Assembly: GCA_002205965.3 (NCBI GenBank) | Contig: NADL03000763.1 | Coordinates: forward strand, 620,001-684,000 | Length of the DNA: 64,000 nt | Direction of reading: 5' to 3' | Source of the DNA: Kappaphycus alvarezii | Taxonomy: Eukaryota > Rhodophyta > Florideophyceae > Gigartinales > Solieriaceae | Shown: in pieces, positions 1 through 11,105 of the stretch | Layout of the letters: the number at the start of each line of letters is the position of its first letter | Numbering within the stretch: position 1 is the stretch's first letter | Notes under the pieces: generated by a model | The model's input: only the letters and a program-made list of their open reading frames with translations | Databases searched by the model: none | Told to the model about the DNA's origin: nothing | Made by a program: the position numbers and the translations under genes

Positions 1-752
1 GCGTTTCCGTGATTAGATAAACTGGCCATCTCTGGGGGATCTTTATCCTCATTGGACACAATTTGACGTGGTGGAGATTTGAAGAGATGACTCTGTAGAG
101 TTCCTTCATCAGTGTGGATCCCATTGCTCAAGCCCTGATTGGAGTCCTTCTCTGTGGGAGGAGGAGTGGCCGACATTGCCCTACTCGGTTTCGCAACTTT
201 CCGTGCTAACTGAGGGCGCGAAGCCTCGGAAGACAAACTGCGCATCCTGCTTGCCATCGGCTCTTTTCTCTGAGCCAAACTAGACTTGGACGATGGTGTT
301 GAAACCCTGGACTTTGAAGCGGCGACTGATCCTGTTGCCCTCAGGCCACCGCTCCCTAACGGGCGGCCTGGATTCCTCGGAACCGCAGAGGTCGTCGGAA
401 CAAGCTTTGAGTACAAAGCCAATTCTGCTTGTTGCTTTGCACTCTCATGTATTTTGTCTTCATCAGAAATTGAGTCCGGCCTCTTGGCAGCGACAATCTC
501 TGCGGCGGTAGTGGGTTTTCCGGGAGGAGAGACCCAATGTTGTTGAGTAGGATGAGGTGAGAGTGTACGGGAGAGGTGTGGAAAATTGGGGTCTTCGGAC
601 GGGGGTAGAGGAGGTGGTTGCGAAGGGCGTGGTGGCAACGTGGGCATCTGTTGAGCGAAGGAGTAGGTCATGGTTGCAAAACGAGGTTGAGCTCGTAGGG
701 CGGCGGCATCTGAAGATTGTCTTACCGGGCGCGAACGGCCAGGTGTGGCCAT
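1..752 (-). CDS. 5' part of an unidentified Ser/Pro-rich protein (runs off the left edge)
   Basis: Reading the minus strand from an ATG at 752-750 gives about 250 codons without a stop to the window edge, so this is the N-terminal part of a longer protein. It begins MATPGRSRPVRQSSD and is rich in Pro, Ser, Thr and Lys/Arg. A proline-rich stretch lies near residues 40-60, a mixed-charge helix-like segment near residues 85-110 (contains AAEIVAAKRPD), and an AT-hook-like GRPLGSGG near residue 128. This looks like a disordered N-terminal tail. The frame is also open for some distance upstream of the ATG without another ATG, so 752 is the best start but not certain. No family is recognised. The long open frame and biased composition support a real gene. 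Confidence 0.55.
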   Translation of the reverse strand, partial: MATPGRSRPVRQSSDAAALRAQPRFATMTYSFAQQMPTLPPRPSQPPPLPPSEDPNFPHLSRTLSPHPTQQHWVSPPGKPTTAAEIVAAKRPDSISDEDKIHESAKQQAELALYSKLVPTTSAVPRNPGRPLGSGGLRATGSVAASKSRVSTPSSKSSLAQRKEPMASRMRSLSSEASRPQLARKVAKPSRAMSATPPPTEKDSNQGLSNGIHTDEGTLQSHLFKSPPRQIVSNEDKDPPEMASLSNHGN

Positions 753-2768
753 CGTCCCATGCGACGGTGCAGGGGACGCCGCGCAGAAAGGTGCGGGCGT
801 TTGTGGAGAGAGAGGCGGAATTGAGAAAGTGCGCAAGGGTGCCGGGATTGAAAGGCAGTGATGCGGCGAAGGACACGGTGGTCGTTCTCCAACCGGGGTA
901 AAAATGAGTTGACCCTGATGAAAGAGAAGTGTAAAAGTACCAAAGCAAGTCAACAGTAACGGCTCAGTAGAAAAATATCACGAATCAACGTGAATGTAGA
1001 TGATGAAGGGAGAGGGACGAATGAGTGCCAGCGGTAGCTCAGTTAGAAGGAAGGAATGGAAGAATCGAGAGAAAAGGTGGGCAGTTGTTGGAGACCAAGT
1101 GATTCAAGTGATTCGTGAGAAGAGACGATAGAGGCCTTCGTGGGAAAACGGCGCAAGAACGAATGGGATCGATATGAAACGTGCAGCGTGTGGAGAGGGG
1201 CCAATTGGAAGATAACCTAAGAGTTGGAGAAGGAAAACAAGAGTTAGATAAAGAACGGGCACCAGGAACCTCGGCGGTGACTCGGGCTTAGTTGTAGTGC
1301 GATGCAGTGCTTGTGATGGGTGCCGTCGGGAAACAACGAAATTCAATGAAGGGGGAGGTGGCACTGGGCGTAGGGAATATAAGAGGAACTCCTCAGAAAG
1401 GTTGATACGTCCGATGAAAGCGAGCACGAAAATTTAAGGATGCTTGGTAATGACAAATGAAATTGAGTTGATGTGGTGCGACCAGACGAGTAGGTCAGGC
1501 GCGTTGGGACTGAACGCGTGAGTAGGATACGGAAGGAGAAATGTTAGCGCAGGAGGATGGGAGGAGTTGGGCGGAAGACGGAACTGACGTTGTTGCGAAT
1601 ATTGACGTGGACTATATGAGTCGTTTGCGTTTGGTTGCTTTCGTTTGGAACGTCAAAAGCGTTGTGGGTGGTGCGGAACAAAAAAAAGGAAAAAAAAAAG
1701 AGGTGCGCAGCGAAGGGGCACGGCGGAAGAAGGATGGTAGACGCGCTGCTTATGGGGTTTGGGCGGGCGATATGCAGCGAATACTTTGCCTGCCACTCAT
1801 CATATGCCACGCGGAAACGTCGACAGCGCTACAAAACTTGTCAATCCATTAAAGCCTTTGAATTTTGAATAAATTTTGGCCAAGTTGACCAATACAGTGT
1901 TGCACCATATTTTTCCAATTAGCATTTTTTTTCCGAAAACCATTCAATAATCTCCTAATCAAGTGGTTATTGAAGACTTGAATCTTTAATTAAAGGTCCC
2001 AGTTTTTCTTTTCTCTTCAAGCCTTGGGTTCATGTTGACCGTTTGACTCCCTTAATGGTTGTTTTCTTTCCTTCTTATATGATAGTTAAAATTTACTTAC
2101 TTTCACACGTCGCCTGAAATTGTAACTTTTGAAGGCCTCAAGAAATAATATCCTCAATGTATTTTTCTCTATTTGGGCTGCTGAAGTAACCACGAGATTT
2201 GAAGAATCTCATTTGTCAATGTGTTTTCATGTCAAAAAGGAAAAATTTCAAAATTTCATTGAAATCGCACAAGATGACATGTAATTAATTGCTAGTTGAC
2301 GATCAGGCCTCCTGCGCTGCAAGCCGCTCGCATTGCTGGCTAACATGTAATCCAATATGGCAGGTGTAGCAGAGATGGGGCCCAAATCGGCTACACCACC
2401 GTACTGTACAACAATGATTTTCCGAGATGCTGTACAATACAGTATTGAATAGTTCACTGTATTTTGATTATTTTTCCTTTGACACCTGTAAGTTACTGCA
2501 ACCATTTTTGCATTGGGAGGGCAAAGCCGATGAACCCAAATGCCATTACTCGTCATAGTCCCTGTCCTGATCAGCCATTTGATTCCTCTAAGCCTGTTCA
2601 GCTTCTCTGGGCCCAACTCAGAGTCATCTCCATCCGTCCGACCACCACCAACCCACCCGCAATGTTATCCAATTTCCCGCTTTCATCCCCTCACCTAAGC
2701 ATCATCCGTTACCTCAACTCAACGCTCCCATCCTCCCCTTTCCCACACACCCAACTTGATCCACACCA
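753..2768. other. Intergenic region, no gene recognised
   Basis: The short open frames here have no recognisable domains. The first part (to about 1850) is G/A-rich on the plus strand and could include the promoter and 5' leader of the minus-strand gene ending at 1. From 1860 to 2500 the DNA is AT-rich. Around 2401-2413 there is a short GTAC/TGTAC palindromic motif of the kind scattered through the window. The last 150 bases before the glycosyltransferase ATG are C/T-rich, as expected for a transcript leader, but no TATA box is evident. Confidence 0.5.
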
Positions 2769-4904
2769 ATGGTCGAACCCTCCTTGACCTCGCGTGGTGC
2801 CGCTCGTCTAATTCCTCCCACCACCTCAACATCTCCCTCCCGTCGTTCCCGTTCAAAAGATCGCTCCTTTATCAAGCATGTGCAAACGCTTCTAGGCCCT
2901 CGTGTCGCTACACTTCGGAATCTTCTTCTCGCTATCATCACCCTCCAGTCCCTTGTCATTCTCGTTCTAGTCTTTGCTCTCAATAGCAACAACTTTTCAG
3001 TCTTTGTTTCTTCGCCAAGCTCCCGCCGTTCCACTCACACTTCCGACGGTTATGACTATCAATCACCTGTAGACGATCAGTACGGCCGTCCTCCTCCTGA
3101 AAACAATGACCCTGTTCAAGCTGCTCTTGACGAGGCAAATTATGACGACATGTCCCCTGCCATCACAGGTATCGTTGAAGCGCGAAAGTACACTACTCTG
3201 TTTGGCAAGTTCTTGCGGTGCAAACCCAGACCCTGTAACATTGATCACTGGCCTTACTTGGGTGACAAATGTTTTTACAGAGACGATCATGTCAAAGACC
3301 GCGTAGGGCACAACTCCTCCATTTGGAAACTTGTAGAGGATGACTGGTATTACACGGAGGAAAACGACTTCCCGTGTCCCGTCCTGGTCTGTCGCCATCA
3401 GTGGAATGAAGAGCTCAATTTGACCAGACAGATTGTGCTGCGTGTCTTACAGGAGCACTATAATGGCACGAACGGTACAGTCTGGAATGTGGAAGATATG
3501 TACACGGGCAGCAAATATATGCGCGTCAACCATTTTTGGGGACTTGAATACAAACTTCACGGAGGATTCACCCTCACCACTGTGGACGAGAACGGTGAAG
3601 AGATCGCTGAGAACAAAACTGCCACCATAACTGTGCGACGTGGGTTTACACAAAAGTATTGCGATGTTTCAGTCAACACGAAGGTGCAATCTCCGGAGGT
3701 TCCGATTTACGTCGTGGTCCCGTACACAGGCCGCGTCGAACAGCTACGTCTGTTTTATGAAAACATCAAGCAATTGGTAGACGAGGGCGTAAATCTGCGA
3801 GTCATTGTGGCTACTCATGGCGGCCCCGTTCATGTACTAGGTGCGTCGGAATTGTTACGTGACATGCAGCTGGGTATCACGGAGGGTCAACTCGTAGACG
3901 GCCACCTTGTTCAAGTAGTTGAAGCTGGAAGTGACCAGAATGGAAAGTTTTCGCGCTCAAAGGCCTTGATGGATGGCGCCATGTATGTACCAGCAGATGG
4001 CCTCATGTTTTATTGCGATGTTGACATGATTATCAAAAGGCGCTTCTTCGACAATTGCCGTCATAACACACAAAGAAACTATCAAGTCTACTATCCAGTT
4101 GTATATAGCTTATACCCATACGGATACAAGGTATCAAAAGAGCATGGCTACTGGAGAAAGGGGGCGTTCGGAATGGTCTGCGGCTACAAGAGCGACTTTA
4201 AGCGTACCACAGCATGGGAGAAAGGTCAGGGGAAGCTCAACGGCTGGGGTTTCGAGGATGTCTTATTGCACAAGGAGTTCAGCAAGCACTGGCAAATTTC
4301 AGTAGTGCACGCTATCGAACCCAATCTTCTCCACAGATGGCATCCGAAATATTGCGAATACAACCTGCACATCGCGGCCTGCCTGGGAACTGTGTTCCAG
4401 AACATGGGCAGCCAAATGTTTCTTGCGTCCGTTGTGGCAAACAATGGTATTGACGTTCGTCAGATCAAGTACGATCCTCCTCCGGTTACCTTCCAGAGTT
4501 ACAAGACTGATAATCACGGAGACAAAGAGAAGTTTCTCGATATGCCTCCCGCAGAATCAGAAACAGATGACAGGAAACTAGAGGTATACCGTCGCGTTTA
4601 CGAGGAGGCAATTCGCTCTGGCAAGGGAGGCCTTCTATCTGTCTTTGCCAAAGAAGCCCAAGAGATTATGGCCGTCGCAAACGCACAACAGTCCAGTCAG
4701 TCAGGGGCACAGAACGCTATGATACATACGACGAACGTTCATGCGGACAATACCAATGTCGGAACCGACAATGTCGGACCACAGGCACCGAGCGAAATGA
4801 GCATGAATGAAACTGAACCACAGGCTCCTCATCCTCCCCTCCATCCTGATTCACCCCCAATTGAACCAGAGGCTCCTAAGCCTGAATCTGCGATGGGAAC
4901 CTAG
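2769..4904 (+). CDS. Chondroitin N-acetylgalactosaminyltransferase-like glycosyltransferase (GT7 type), type II Golgi membrane protein
   Basis: Single exon, 711 residues. A basic N-terminal tail is followed by one membrane segment (about residues 51-71, NLLLAIITLQSLVILVLV), giving type II Golgi topology. The catalytic part starts near residue 310 (IYVVVPYTGR). It has the metal-binding D-x-D motif at residues 417-419 (YCDVDM) and the GT7 acceptor motif GWGFEDVLLHKEF at about 492-504. A histidine-rich stretch LLHRWHPKYC follows. These match the chondroitin N-acetylgalactosaminyltransferase family, which transfers GalNAc or related sugars from UDP-sugars to a growing glycan. In red algae this family has been discussed for sulfated-galactan synthesis, so the true donor and acceptor are open. 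The last 75 residues are Pro/Gln/Glu-rich low complexity. The ATG at 2769 gives a complete signal anchor. Confidence 0.9.
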   Translation: MVEPSLTSRGAARLIPPTTSTSPSRRSRSKDRSFIKHVQTLLGPRVATLRNLLLAIITLQSLVILVLVFALNSNNFSVFVSSPSSRRSTHTSDGYDYQSPVDDQYGRPPPENNDPVQAALDEANYDDMSPAITGIVEARKYTTLFGKFLRCKPRPCNIDHWPYLGDKCFYRDDHVKDRVGHNSSIWKLVEDDWYYTEENDFPCPVLVCRHQWNEELNLTRQIVLRVLQEHYNGTNGTVWNVEDMYTGSKYMRVNHFWGLEYKLHGGFTLTTVDENGEEIAENKTATITVRRGFTQKYCDVSVNTKVQSPEVPIYVVVPYTGRVEQLRLFYENIKQLVDEGVNLRVIVATHGGPVHVLGASELLRDMQLGITEGQLVDGHLVQVVEAGSDQNGKFSRSKALMDGAMYVPADGLMFYCDVDMIIKRRFFDNCRHNTQRNYQVYYPVVYSLYPYGYKVSKEHGYWRKGAFGMVCGYKSDFKRTTAWEKGQGKLNGWGFEDVLLHKEFSKHWQISVVHAIEPNLLHRWHPKYCEYNLHIAACLGTVFQNMGSQMFLASVVANNGIDVRQIKYDPPPVTFQSYKTDNHGDKEKFLDMPPAESETDDRKLEVYRRVYEEAIRSGKGGLLSVFAKEAQEIMAVANAQQSSQSGAQNAMIHTTNVHADNTNVGTDNVGPQAPSEMSMNETEPQAPHPPLHPDSPPIEPEAPKPESAMGT

Positions 4905-5160
4905 GCAGTTGTGAGCCACTGAAGTTCCAAGAAGTGGGCACATGCCTGGAGCAAATTTGCCTGGCTGGCCATCATCTGTATCCCTAGCAGTCTACCCAAA
5001 TTTCAATAACGAGACCACCCGCCTTGCAGTTTGTTTACGTCTCGGGAATGTTGCGCTGTCACCAAGTATTAACAGGTGAATGCACTGGTTGGCGCGCGGC
5101 GGTATTGTCGTAGTCGGAAAGATTTCATTCTCGTGAGGCGTCTATGTGCGTGAAGTACGG

Positions 5161-6432
5161 CTACGCGAGCCGCGAAACGGCTTCGTAATCTAGATCAGTA
5201 ATTTTTTCCGCAGACTCTGAGAGGCTAACGTCCACAGTAAAAGAGTCAATGTTAATTGAAAGCACTTGGGCCGTTTGGCCACGGTAGGGGGCGCGCAGTA
5301 AAACTACTTCGCCTCCTGGTTTTGGGATTACGGTTTCCAGGTCATCTTGGTCCAGTTCCAGAACCGCGGCAAGGTCAAATATCTTGACACGTGCCCCGTA
5401 GCCGTCTATTGTGTCAGTTATTGAACCCTTCTTCCCAAAGAAGGCTCCATTGCCAACATCCTTGTTAGTAATCTTCACCACAATTCCCTTTAAAATCCAT
5501 GGACTGTCCTCCTCCACTGCATGATGCTCAGGGTCCATGTTTTCGTTGACCGTTTCCTCATCTGGTTCCTGTTTGCTGCTCACCGCAGGTTTAACGGCAC
5601 GCTCCGCAAGCATGATTTCCTCAAGCGCAGAAAGTTTTGGCGCGTCCCCCCATCGTCGGCGCCTCCTTTTCCCGGGATTTTCACTTCCCTCTGACTGATC
5701 ATCATCCTCAACCGCTATCGGAGAGTGAATGTCTAGCGGGTTGTGATCACGATCCCAGTCATGCTGTTCCGGCTTACGAACTCCCTGCGTTTGTTGCAAC
5801 TTCATAGTTTCAAGTCGCCCAATCTTCATATTGGGAAGAGACTCGTCTTCTTTCTGTTGGACAACTTGATTCTTGTGACTGTCTTTGGAGTTCATTGCCG
5901 CCCTTAATCTCTCCCGAAGCAAATTTTCTGCCCGCCGTTCCTGGGCAAGCCTCCTTCGATCCATTTCCCTGGCCCTTTGCTCCTTCTCTGCAGCCGCTCT
6001 ATCAATAAATGATAACCACCACCCATCATCCCGATCTTGGACTTTGCAAAAGCCCTCTTTACCCAAGTCTTTCACAAATTCGGATAACGTGGTCCACTTG
6101 GTGGCATTCATATGCAAATGATCCCTATCCTTAATGTACTCCTGGTACACCATATTTGCTGAGACGACGTTTGTTCCGTACCTTCGACGCAACACGAGAA
6201 GGAATTCAGTGCGAAAAGATTCTGAAAAACGGTTGATATACTCGTTGGGGTTTTCAGAAAACAGAGCAAGTTGACGCTGATGACCGGCGCTTTGGGTGTG
6301 GTTTTTGAACCCGTTTTCGTCCCTGCATTGCTTCTCGCACATCTGACAGTACCATCGTAATCGACCAAGGCCTTTCGCCTTCATGCGCTTCGAGATAGCC
6401 GCAGCAGTGAGTGAACCACCATGTTTCCCCAT
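5161..6432 (-). CDS. KIN17: KIN17 DNA/RNA-binding protein
   Basis: Single exon, 423 residues, the usual length for KIN17. It opens with the conserved MGKHGGSLTAAAISKRMKAKG and a C2H2 zinc finger (C29, C32, H45, H51 in WYCQMCEKQC...GFKNHTQSAGH). A winged-helix domain follows at about residues 52-160 (FSENPNEYINRFSESF, VNYIK-type residues replaced by VYQEYIKDRDHLHMNATKW). The middle is a charged coiled-coil or disordered part with an arginine-rich patch (PGKRRRRRWG). The C-terminal SH3/KOW-like tandem runs from about residue 310 (WILKGIVVKITNK, KGSITDTIDGYGARVKIF, VVLLRAPYRGQTAQVLSI). KIN17 is a conserved nuclear protein linked to DNA replication, repair and spliceosomal RNA processing. It is convergent with the glycosyltransferase, with 256 bases between the stops. 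Confidence 0.96.
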   Translation of the reverse strand: MGKHGGSLTAAAISKRMKAKGLGRLRWYCQMCEKQCRDENGFKNHTQSAGHQRQLALFSENPNEYINRFSESFRTEFLLVLRRRYGTNVVSANMVYQEYIKDRDHLHMNATKWTTLSEFVKDLGKEGFCKVQDRDDGWWLSFIDRAAAEKEQRAREMDRRRLAQERRAENLLRERLRAAMNSKDSHKNQVVQQKEDESLPNMKIGRLETMKLQQTQGVRKPEQHDWDRDHNPLDIHSPIAVEDDDQSEGSENPGKRRRRRWGDAPKLSALEEIMLAERAVKPAVSSKQEPDEETVNENMDPEHHAVEEDSPWILKGIVVKITNKDVGNGAFFGKKGSITDTIDGYGARVKIFDLAAVLELDQDDLETVIPKPGGEVVLLRAPYRGQTAQVLSINIDSFTVDVSLSESAEKITDLDYEAVSRLA

Positions 6433-6580
6433 GGTGTCCTTGCGAAAGGGATAAGGAGTGGAATTTTTCGGTGCACCTCACAGGGGCATGTGGCAGCGAA
6501 GACTATGTCCTGTTCGTAAACCTGGTGCAGTGCGAGTCACAGCCCTGTCAGAGGTAACAAATGGGGCATTTGGAATTGGC

Positions 6581-6720
6581 TGTACAGTAAAGTACTGTAC
6601 AGTAGAGCGGGTTGCGACAGGATGTCGTAGATTGCAGTGTGGAAGTACGAAAGAAACTTTACTTCATTGAGTATCTATTGTACCAGCGTAAAGTTTATGC
6701 AGTTAAGTACAGTACTGTAC
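6581..6720. promoter_or_regulatory. TACAGTACTGTA-type palindromes upstream of KIN17
   Basis: Two GTAC-centred palindromic stretches lie 150-290 bases upstream of the KIN17 ATG: one at 6581-6604 (TGTACAGTA, then AGTACTGTACAGTA) and a perfect GTACAGTACTGTAC at 6707-6720. The same motif recurs throughout the window, mostly in non-coding DNA. A regulatory role is only a guess based on position. They may equally be a dispersed repeat. Confidence 0.3.
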
Positions 6721-7562
6721 TGGTCAGTTTAGTATGCACAGTTCCGTAATTTCTAAACGATTACTGTAAGCTAGAGGGGTAGAGCTTACAGTTAGGTTGT
6801 TGATTCGCTTGTATGTGTAGAAGTGTGTTGTCTATCACTGAAGTTTTGAGTACTGCTAGGAAAACATGATTACAGCATAGATTTACTGTAATGCTCCGTA
6901 AGTTCAAAAAAATGGACCTATTAAAAAATCTGTGATTTGACCGTTCGGACCTTACGAACAGTAAAGTGCTCGTCACACCCCTTTGAAACGGGAAGTTCGA
7001 GTCCAGCCATGCTCCGAACGGCTTTATTTGATTCAATTCTGATACGCCGAAAGGCTTCCCAACTGGCTTCCCAACAAATGAGGCTTGCAACTTTTGAAAC
7101 CGGATCACATCCGGCCGAGTTATCGAGTCGGAAGACCAGGGCATCCAGGCATGTCCTCTACACCCAGGTACCGCAGATAGCGTCACTTACACCATATCAG
7201 TGATGGATTTCGTTTTCAACCAACCTATAATAATGTCACTTACACTATACGAGTAGTTGCACTATATTGTAACACACTTCAATTGATGTCTCTTACGTTA
7301 GCAAGCGTAAAACAAGTTTTAATCACTCCTTATTGTCTTAAAATTCACTCCTATGCTTCCTTATGATGTTTTGCAGAGCCGACGTAAGCTTTCCCTTCTC
7401 CCAAACACCATTTGTATTCAACGCCATACCGGTCATAATCATTGCTTCTAGCGCATATGTTAGCCCATTTGAATCTTCCTTATCGATAACGTCTGGCACC
7501 GCATCAACGGCTAACTTGAGAAAAAAAGAATTTCCCGAATTATGAACCTTTCCGGCATTTTC
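6721..7562. other. Non-coding interval, no gene recognised
   Basis: Only short open frames without recognisable domains. The interval leads into the pogo-type remnant and may contain its decayed 3' flank. Confidence 0.4.
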
Positions 7563-8356
7563 CTACCACTTTCCCTCTCTAATTTGTTTCATCTTGTATG
7601 CCCCCCAACGTTGTTTCCAAGCGCTCTTAATCTTTTGAATAACAAAAGAATCACATGGCTGAATGAGATGAGTGCAGTTTGGAGGAAAATACCTGATTGT
7701 CGTTCGAAACCGCTCTAAAGCTTGACATAATTCATGTGTGTCATTGTGCCCGCTACAGTTGTCAAACAAACAAAGAATTTCGTCCATCTGGCAAAGGCCT
7801 CTATAACTTCCTTTCATCAAAGTATTGTGGAAGTGTCATTGTGTCAATCAAACCCTTAGGGCCTGAACGATAAGAAAAACTATGCATACTGTCTGGTACA
7901 CCCTTTATCGGATAATTACGGTTCTTGTTCGTAAATATAATGAAAGGAGCTCCAATACGCGCATTTTTCCAACGCTTGAACGGACAAGCATAGTTATTCC
8001 TTCGTCACCAGATACAACGTCAGTGTACTTTACCTCCTTATCACCAGCAAAAGACAATGTGCGCCCATTGTCCATATCAATGATAAAGTAAGTCCCTTTG
8101 AGATGACAAATGGTTTGGCTTAATTGCAGTCTGAGGTGTGAAATCTGTGTCAGCTGATCCAGCATTGTCCTGATTGTCGATTGGATTCGTTTTCGCTACG
8201 CCAGACATGGCGATAGAACTTGCTGTTTGTCTTGCAAATGCTGCAATATGTGGTGAGCCAGACACCATCGATACGGCGGGAGTGTAACAACTGGGAACAA
8301 CAGTTAAAAGTGTAGCAAACTGAGATAAAGGCTGGTTGTCTTTTAAGTACCATCAC
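7563..8356 (-). pseudogene. Pogo/Tigger-type (DDE_1) transposase remnant
   Basis: On the minus strand, pieces in more than one frame together resemble the C-terminal half of a DDE_1 (pogo/Tigger, CENP-B-like) transposase. The 5' piece (7905-8165) has KYTDVVSGDEGITMLVR and a downstream YPIKGVPD. The next has YRSGPKG, then CLFDNCSGHNDTHELCQAL with the second catalytic Asp context (DNCSGH), then FPPNCTHLIQPCDSFVIQK and the closing KSAWKQRWGAYKMKQI. Stops and frameshifts separate these blocks and the DNA-binding N-terminus is missing, so it is dead. Such enzymes cut and paste Tc1/mariner-superfamily DNA transposons. Confidence 0.8.
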
Positions 8357-9780
8357 AAACCATATTCTGGCATTTTAAAGGTCTGTTTTGGGCGTTAATG
8401 ATCAAAAATGGTTGATGAAACGTTACATTACGCTGCGCTGGAGCAATGTGGGTTTTAATACGGAAGTGAATGATGCGGAAGTGACACTACTTATCTCTTG
8501 GAGCAGCGAACGGATACAAAAAATAGAATAACTCACGCTAATTTAGGAATTACACTAAATGGACTGTTATACTATCTGCGGTGCCTGGGTGTACCGCTCG
8601 TAACTTCACTTTTACAAGCTGCTGCCGCTACCCCTAGTACATTTTCTGATCTTTATTGCGATCAAAGGCTAAAAACAGGAAACTTCTCTTACGTCGAAAC
8701 TGATCATGATAACGATCAGAAAACCTCTTTCAGAGGATATTTTCAAGCCCCAATTTCTGTGTTCGTAGCTACTCAATCAGTTAAATGTATCCATTATCGC
8801 TATCAGTGAGCTCTCTTAATTCACCATCATTTTCAATTCTGGAAGTCCGGCCACTGGCTGCGGAGATAAAGGTTTCGGCTTTTCACCGCCGACATTGCAA
8901 TTCTTATGACCGTGTACCCATCTCGTGCAATCGCCCTGCTCTTTTATAACATTTAACATTCCCCTAAGTGACCTCGATCACACCTGTCACTCACCCAAGC
9001 GTCCTCTGTCATATCCAATCTCCCGCAGGGCCAACTATCACACCCTCTACCCCCAAAAGCTGCCCAAACACATCCTCCTTCTGTTCCCCTTCCAGGGGAA
9101 GTTCATCAACGTCGTGATGGGCGACAAAGAAATCGATAATAAGATCCAACCCGGGCGTCTGAGCACCCCACCGCCATCAAATGATGCCGTCACAACACCG
9201 CTTCGATGACTTACATCAATGCTAAGTCCAATCGCTGACCTCAATTCCCAAACGATGAAAATTTCTGGCTACTCGAGGGCTGCAAATGTTCCTAGGCCAT
9301 TAGAAACTACAGTAGCGAATGGAATGGACAAGTATAGATACTGCGCTCATTATAGGGGCGTCAATGCTCCTGCGCAAGCATAAACGCACATTTCTGGATT
9401 TTCTGCGTTGTTGGCATGGGTTGGGGCGGGGGTGTGGGCGAGGGCAAACCCGTGGCCGTGACAGAGGTCTTTGAGGGATGGAGGTGGTCGAGATGATTCA
9501 AAAAATGTCTCAATATGGTCCAAATTAGATACATCGTCGAAGTGGAAGCTAAACTACGAAGCATGGAAGAAATAATCGCTGTAAAATGACTTCTCTGAGA
9601 CGAATATCGCCGAGCACGCCCGCAGTTTTTGCTCCGATGCGGTTATCAACCTCATCACGGTGTGTGTGGTAAAAGAAATCGCGCTAATTCGCTGTGGGAT
9701 CGCATTCTTGTTTTTTGACCCACTGCTGACGCAGATACAAGAGTGGACGAATGAGGCAATTGTACTGCATGAGGACAGAT
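8357..9780. other. Unassigned interval upstream of a transposase-like remnant
   Basis: No gene is recognised. Plus-strand fragments from about 8925 could be a decayed N-terminal part of the transposase-like sequence that follows, but there is no motif to prove it. Confidence 0.3.
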
Positions 9781-11105
9781 AGGTTCCTCTTACAACCGCT
9801 GGCAGGTTGCATTTCTTGGCAGTGATGCTCGTCACTCACAACCCGGGCTTCATTCTTGAAATGACTGCTATTTCCATGGGTGCATTAGGAACTAAGATTA
9901 ATTCTATTCGTCGTCTGCTGTTTATCTTCTCCACCTTGATTGTGTACTGTACTACAGGGAAAGGCAAGGAAGGAGGGGTCACTTGTATCTCGCAACGTGA
10001 TCAAACCGACGGCATACTAGAGTTCGAACACCTCGCGTTCAGGGAGACCAGGAAGTCTTTTTTTTTGTCCATTTCACTTAATTCTGATTCTGAACGATGA
10101 ACTATTCGGCACAGGAGCAGCGAAAATGCAGGTGCAGATGTTGAATGATAGGAAGGCAGAAAAGGGGGGGCATTCTGCCGACGCCGTTGCCGACGCGTTG
10201 TTCGGCGTAGAATTAGGGATAAGGCTAAAGCGCCGAGGGGAATCGCAAACAGAGTCCGTCGCCAAGCTGCTCGCCAATATCCTTCATGAGAAGGAGGAGG
10301 AGGCCTTAAAAAGCTGTATTATCACCGCAGATCGTGGGTATGGAAAGAATTACTTCCTGATTATACTCCATCAAGAAGGCTCAGTTCTGCTTTGGTCATA
10401 CCGGAGCAACCCCTTGGCCGTCTTCCCTTCGTTTCCCAGTCATACTTTAACACCCATAGGAGCAATCGGGAGGAGGAGCGTAATAATATAAATATTACCT
10501 CTAAGATCATTCAGCATCGGATGATTGAGGCAAGAGAGCGAGCTAATGTTGTTCGCAGAGGTGCCATTCTTATAAAAATATGATAGTAAAGAGGCGGGAG
10601 AAGTGATAAATGGTACTGAAAGTGGAGAGGGACAGACCAAAAACGACAATTCTTCTTCCTTTGATCGCTCCGCAAGTTTCGTGATTCCGGACGATCCCGG
10701 ACCGGAGGTTTTCTTGGCGATGAGACCGCTTCCCGCGAAGGATAACGCGTCGGAGTTAAGAAGATTACAGTCGCGGCTGTTCTGGAGCACGGAACTGAGA
10801 AAAACAGCAAAGTGCTTCGATTATTATTTACCATTCCAGAAAGCATGCAGGCTGCTTTGAACACTTGGGTGGCTGTACCAAGACAAAAATGAGGAGGGAT
10901 GGTGGAGCAAATTTTATTCGCGAGAGAGACCAAACGTACTGCACCGATACATGATATGAAGTCTAACTTGGAGTCCCGTTCGTCGGAGAGAATCACCTGT
11001 CTAACAATAGGGCAGAGGTGCGTGGATTGGTTCACGATGAGGCAGTTTCGCACCACAGGGACGAATGCAGGGATTTTTTTGCTTCGCAGCAGTGATGTTC
11101 TCTGA
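9781..11105 (+). pseudogene. Decayed DDE-type transposase-like gene, family not assigned
   Basis: Plus-strand fragments in changing frames look like one decayed transposase. They are a hydrophobic segment PLTTAGRLHFLAVMLVTHNP (about 9786-9845), then ADAVADALFGVELGIRLKRRG and CIITADRGYGKNYFL in 10126-10491. Next come VIPEQPLGRLPFVSQSYFN in a shifted frame (10392-10583), PGPEVFLAMRPLPAKDNASELRR (10603-10860), and LTIGQRCVDWFTMRQFRTTGTN (10899-11105). The ADRGYGK segment resembles a DDE catalytic-Asp region, and the order of blocks resembles long IS4/piggyBac-like transposases, but this is inference from general pattern. At least two frameshifts break it. Confidence 0.45.

Noticed and set aside
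463..948. 161-codon minus-strand frame as a gene
   Set aside because: It overlaps the better-supported minus-strand gene (1-752) in another frame and looks like its shadow.
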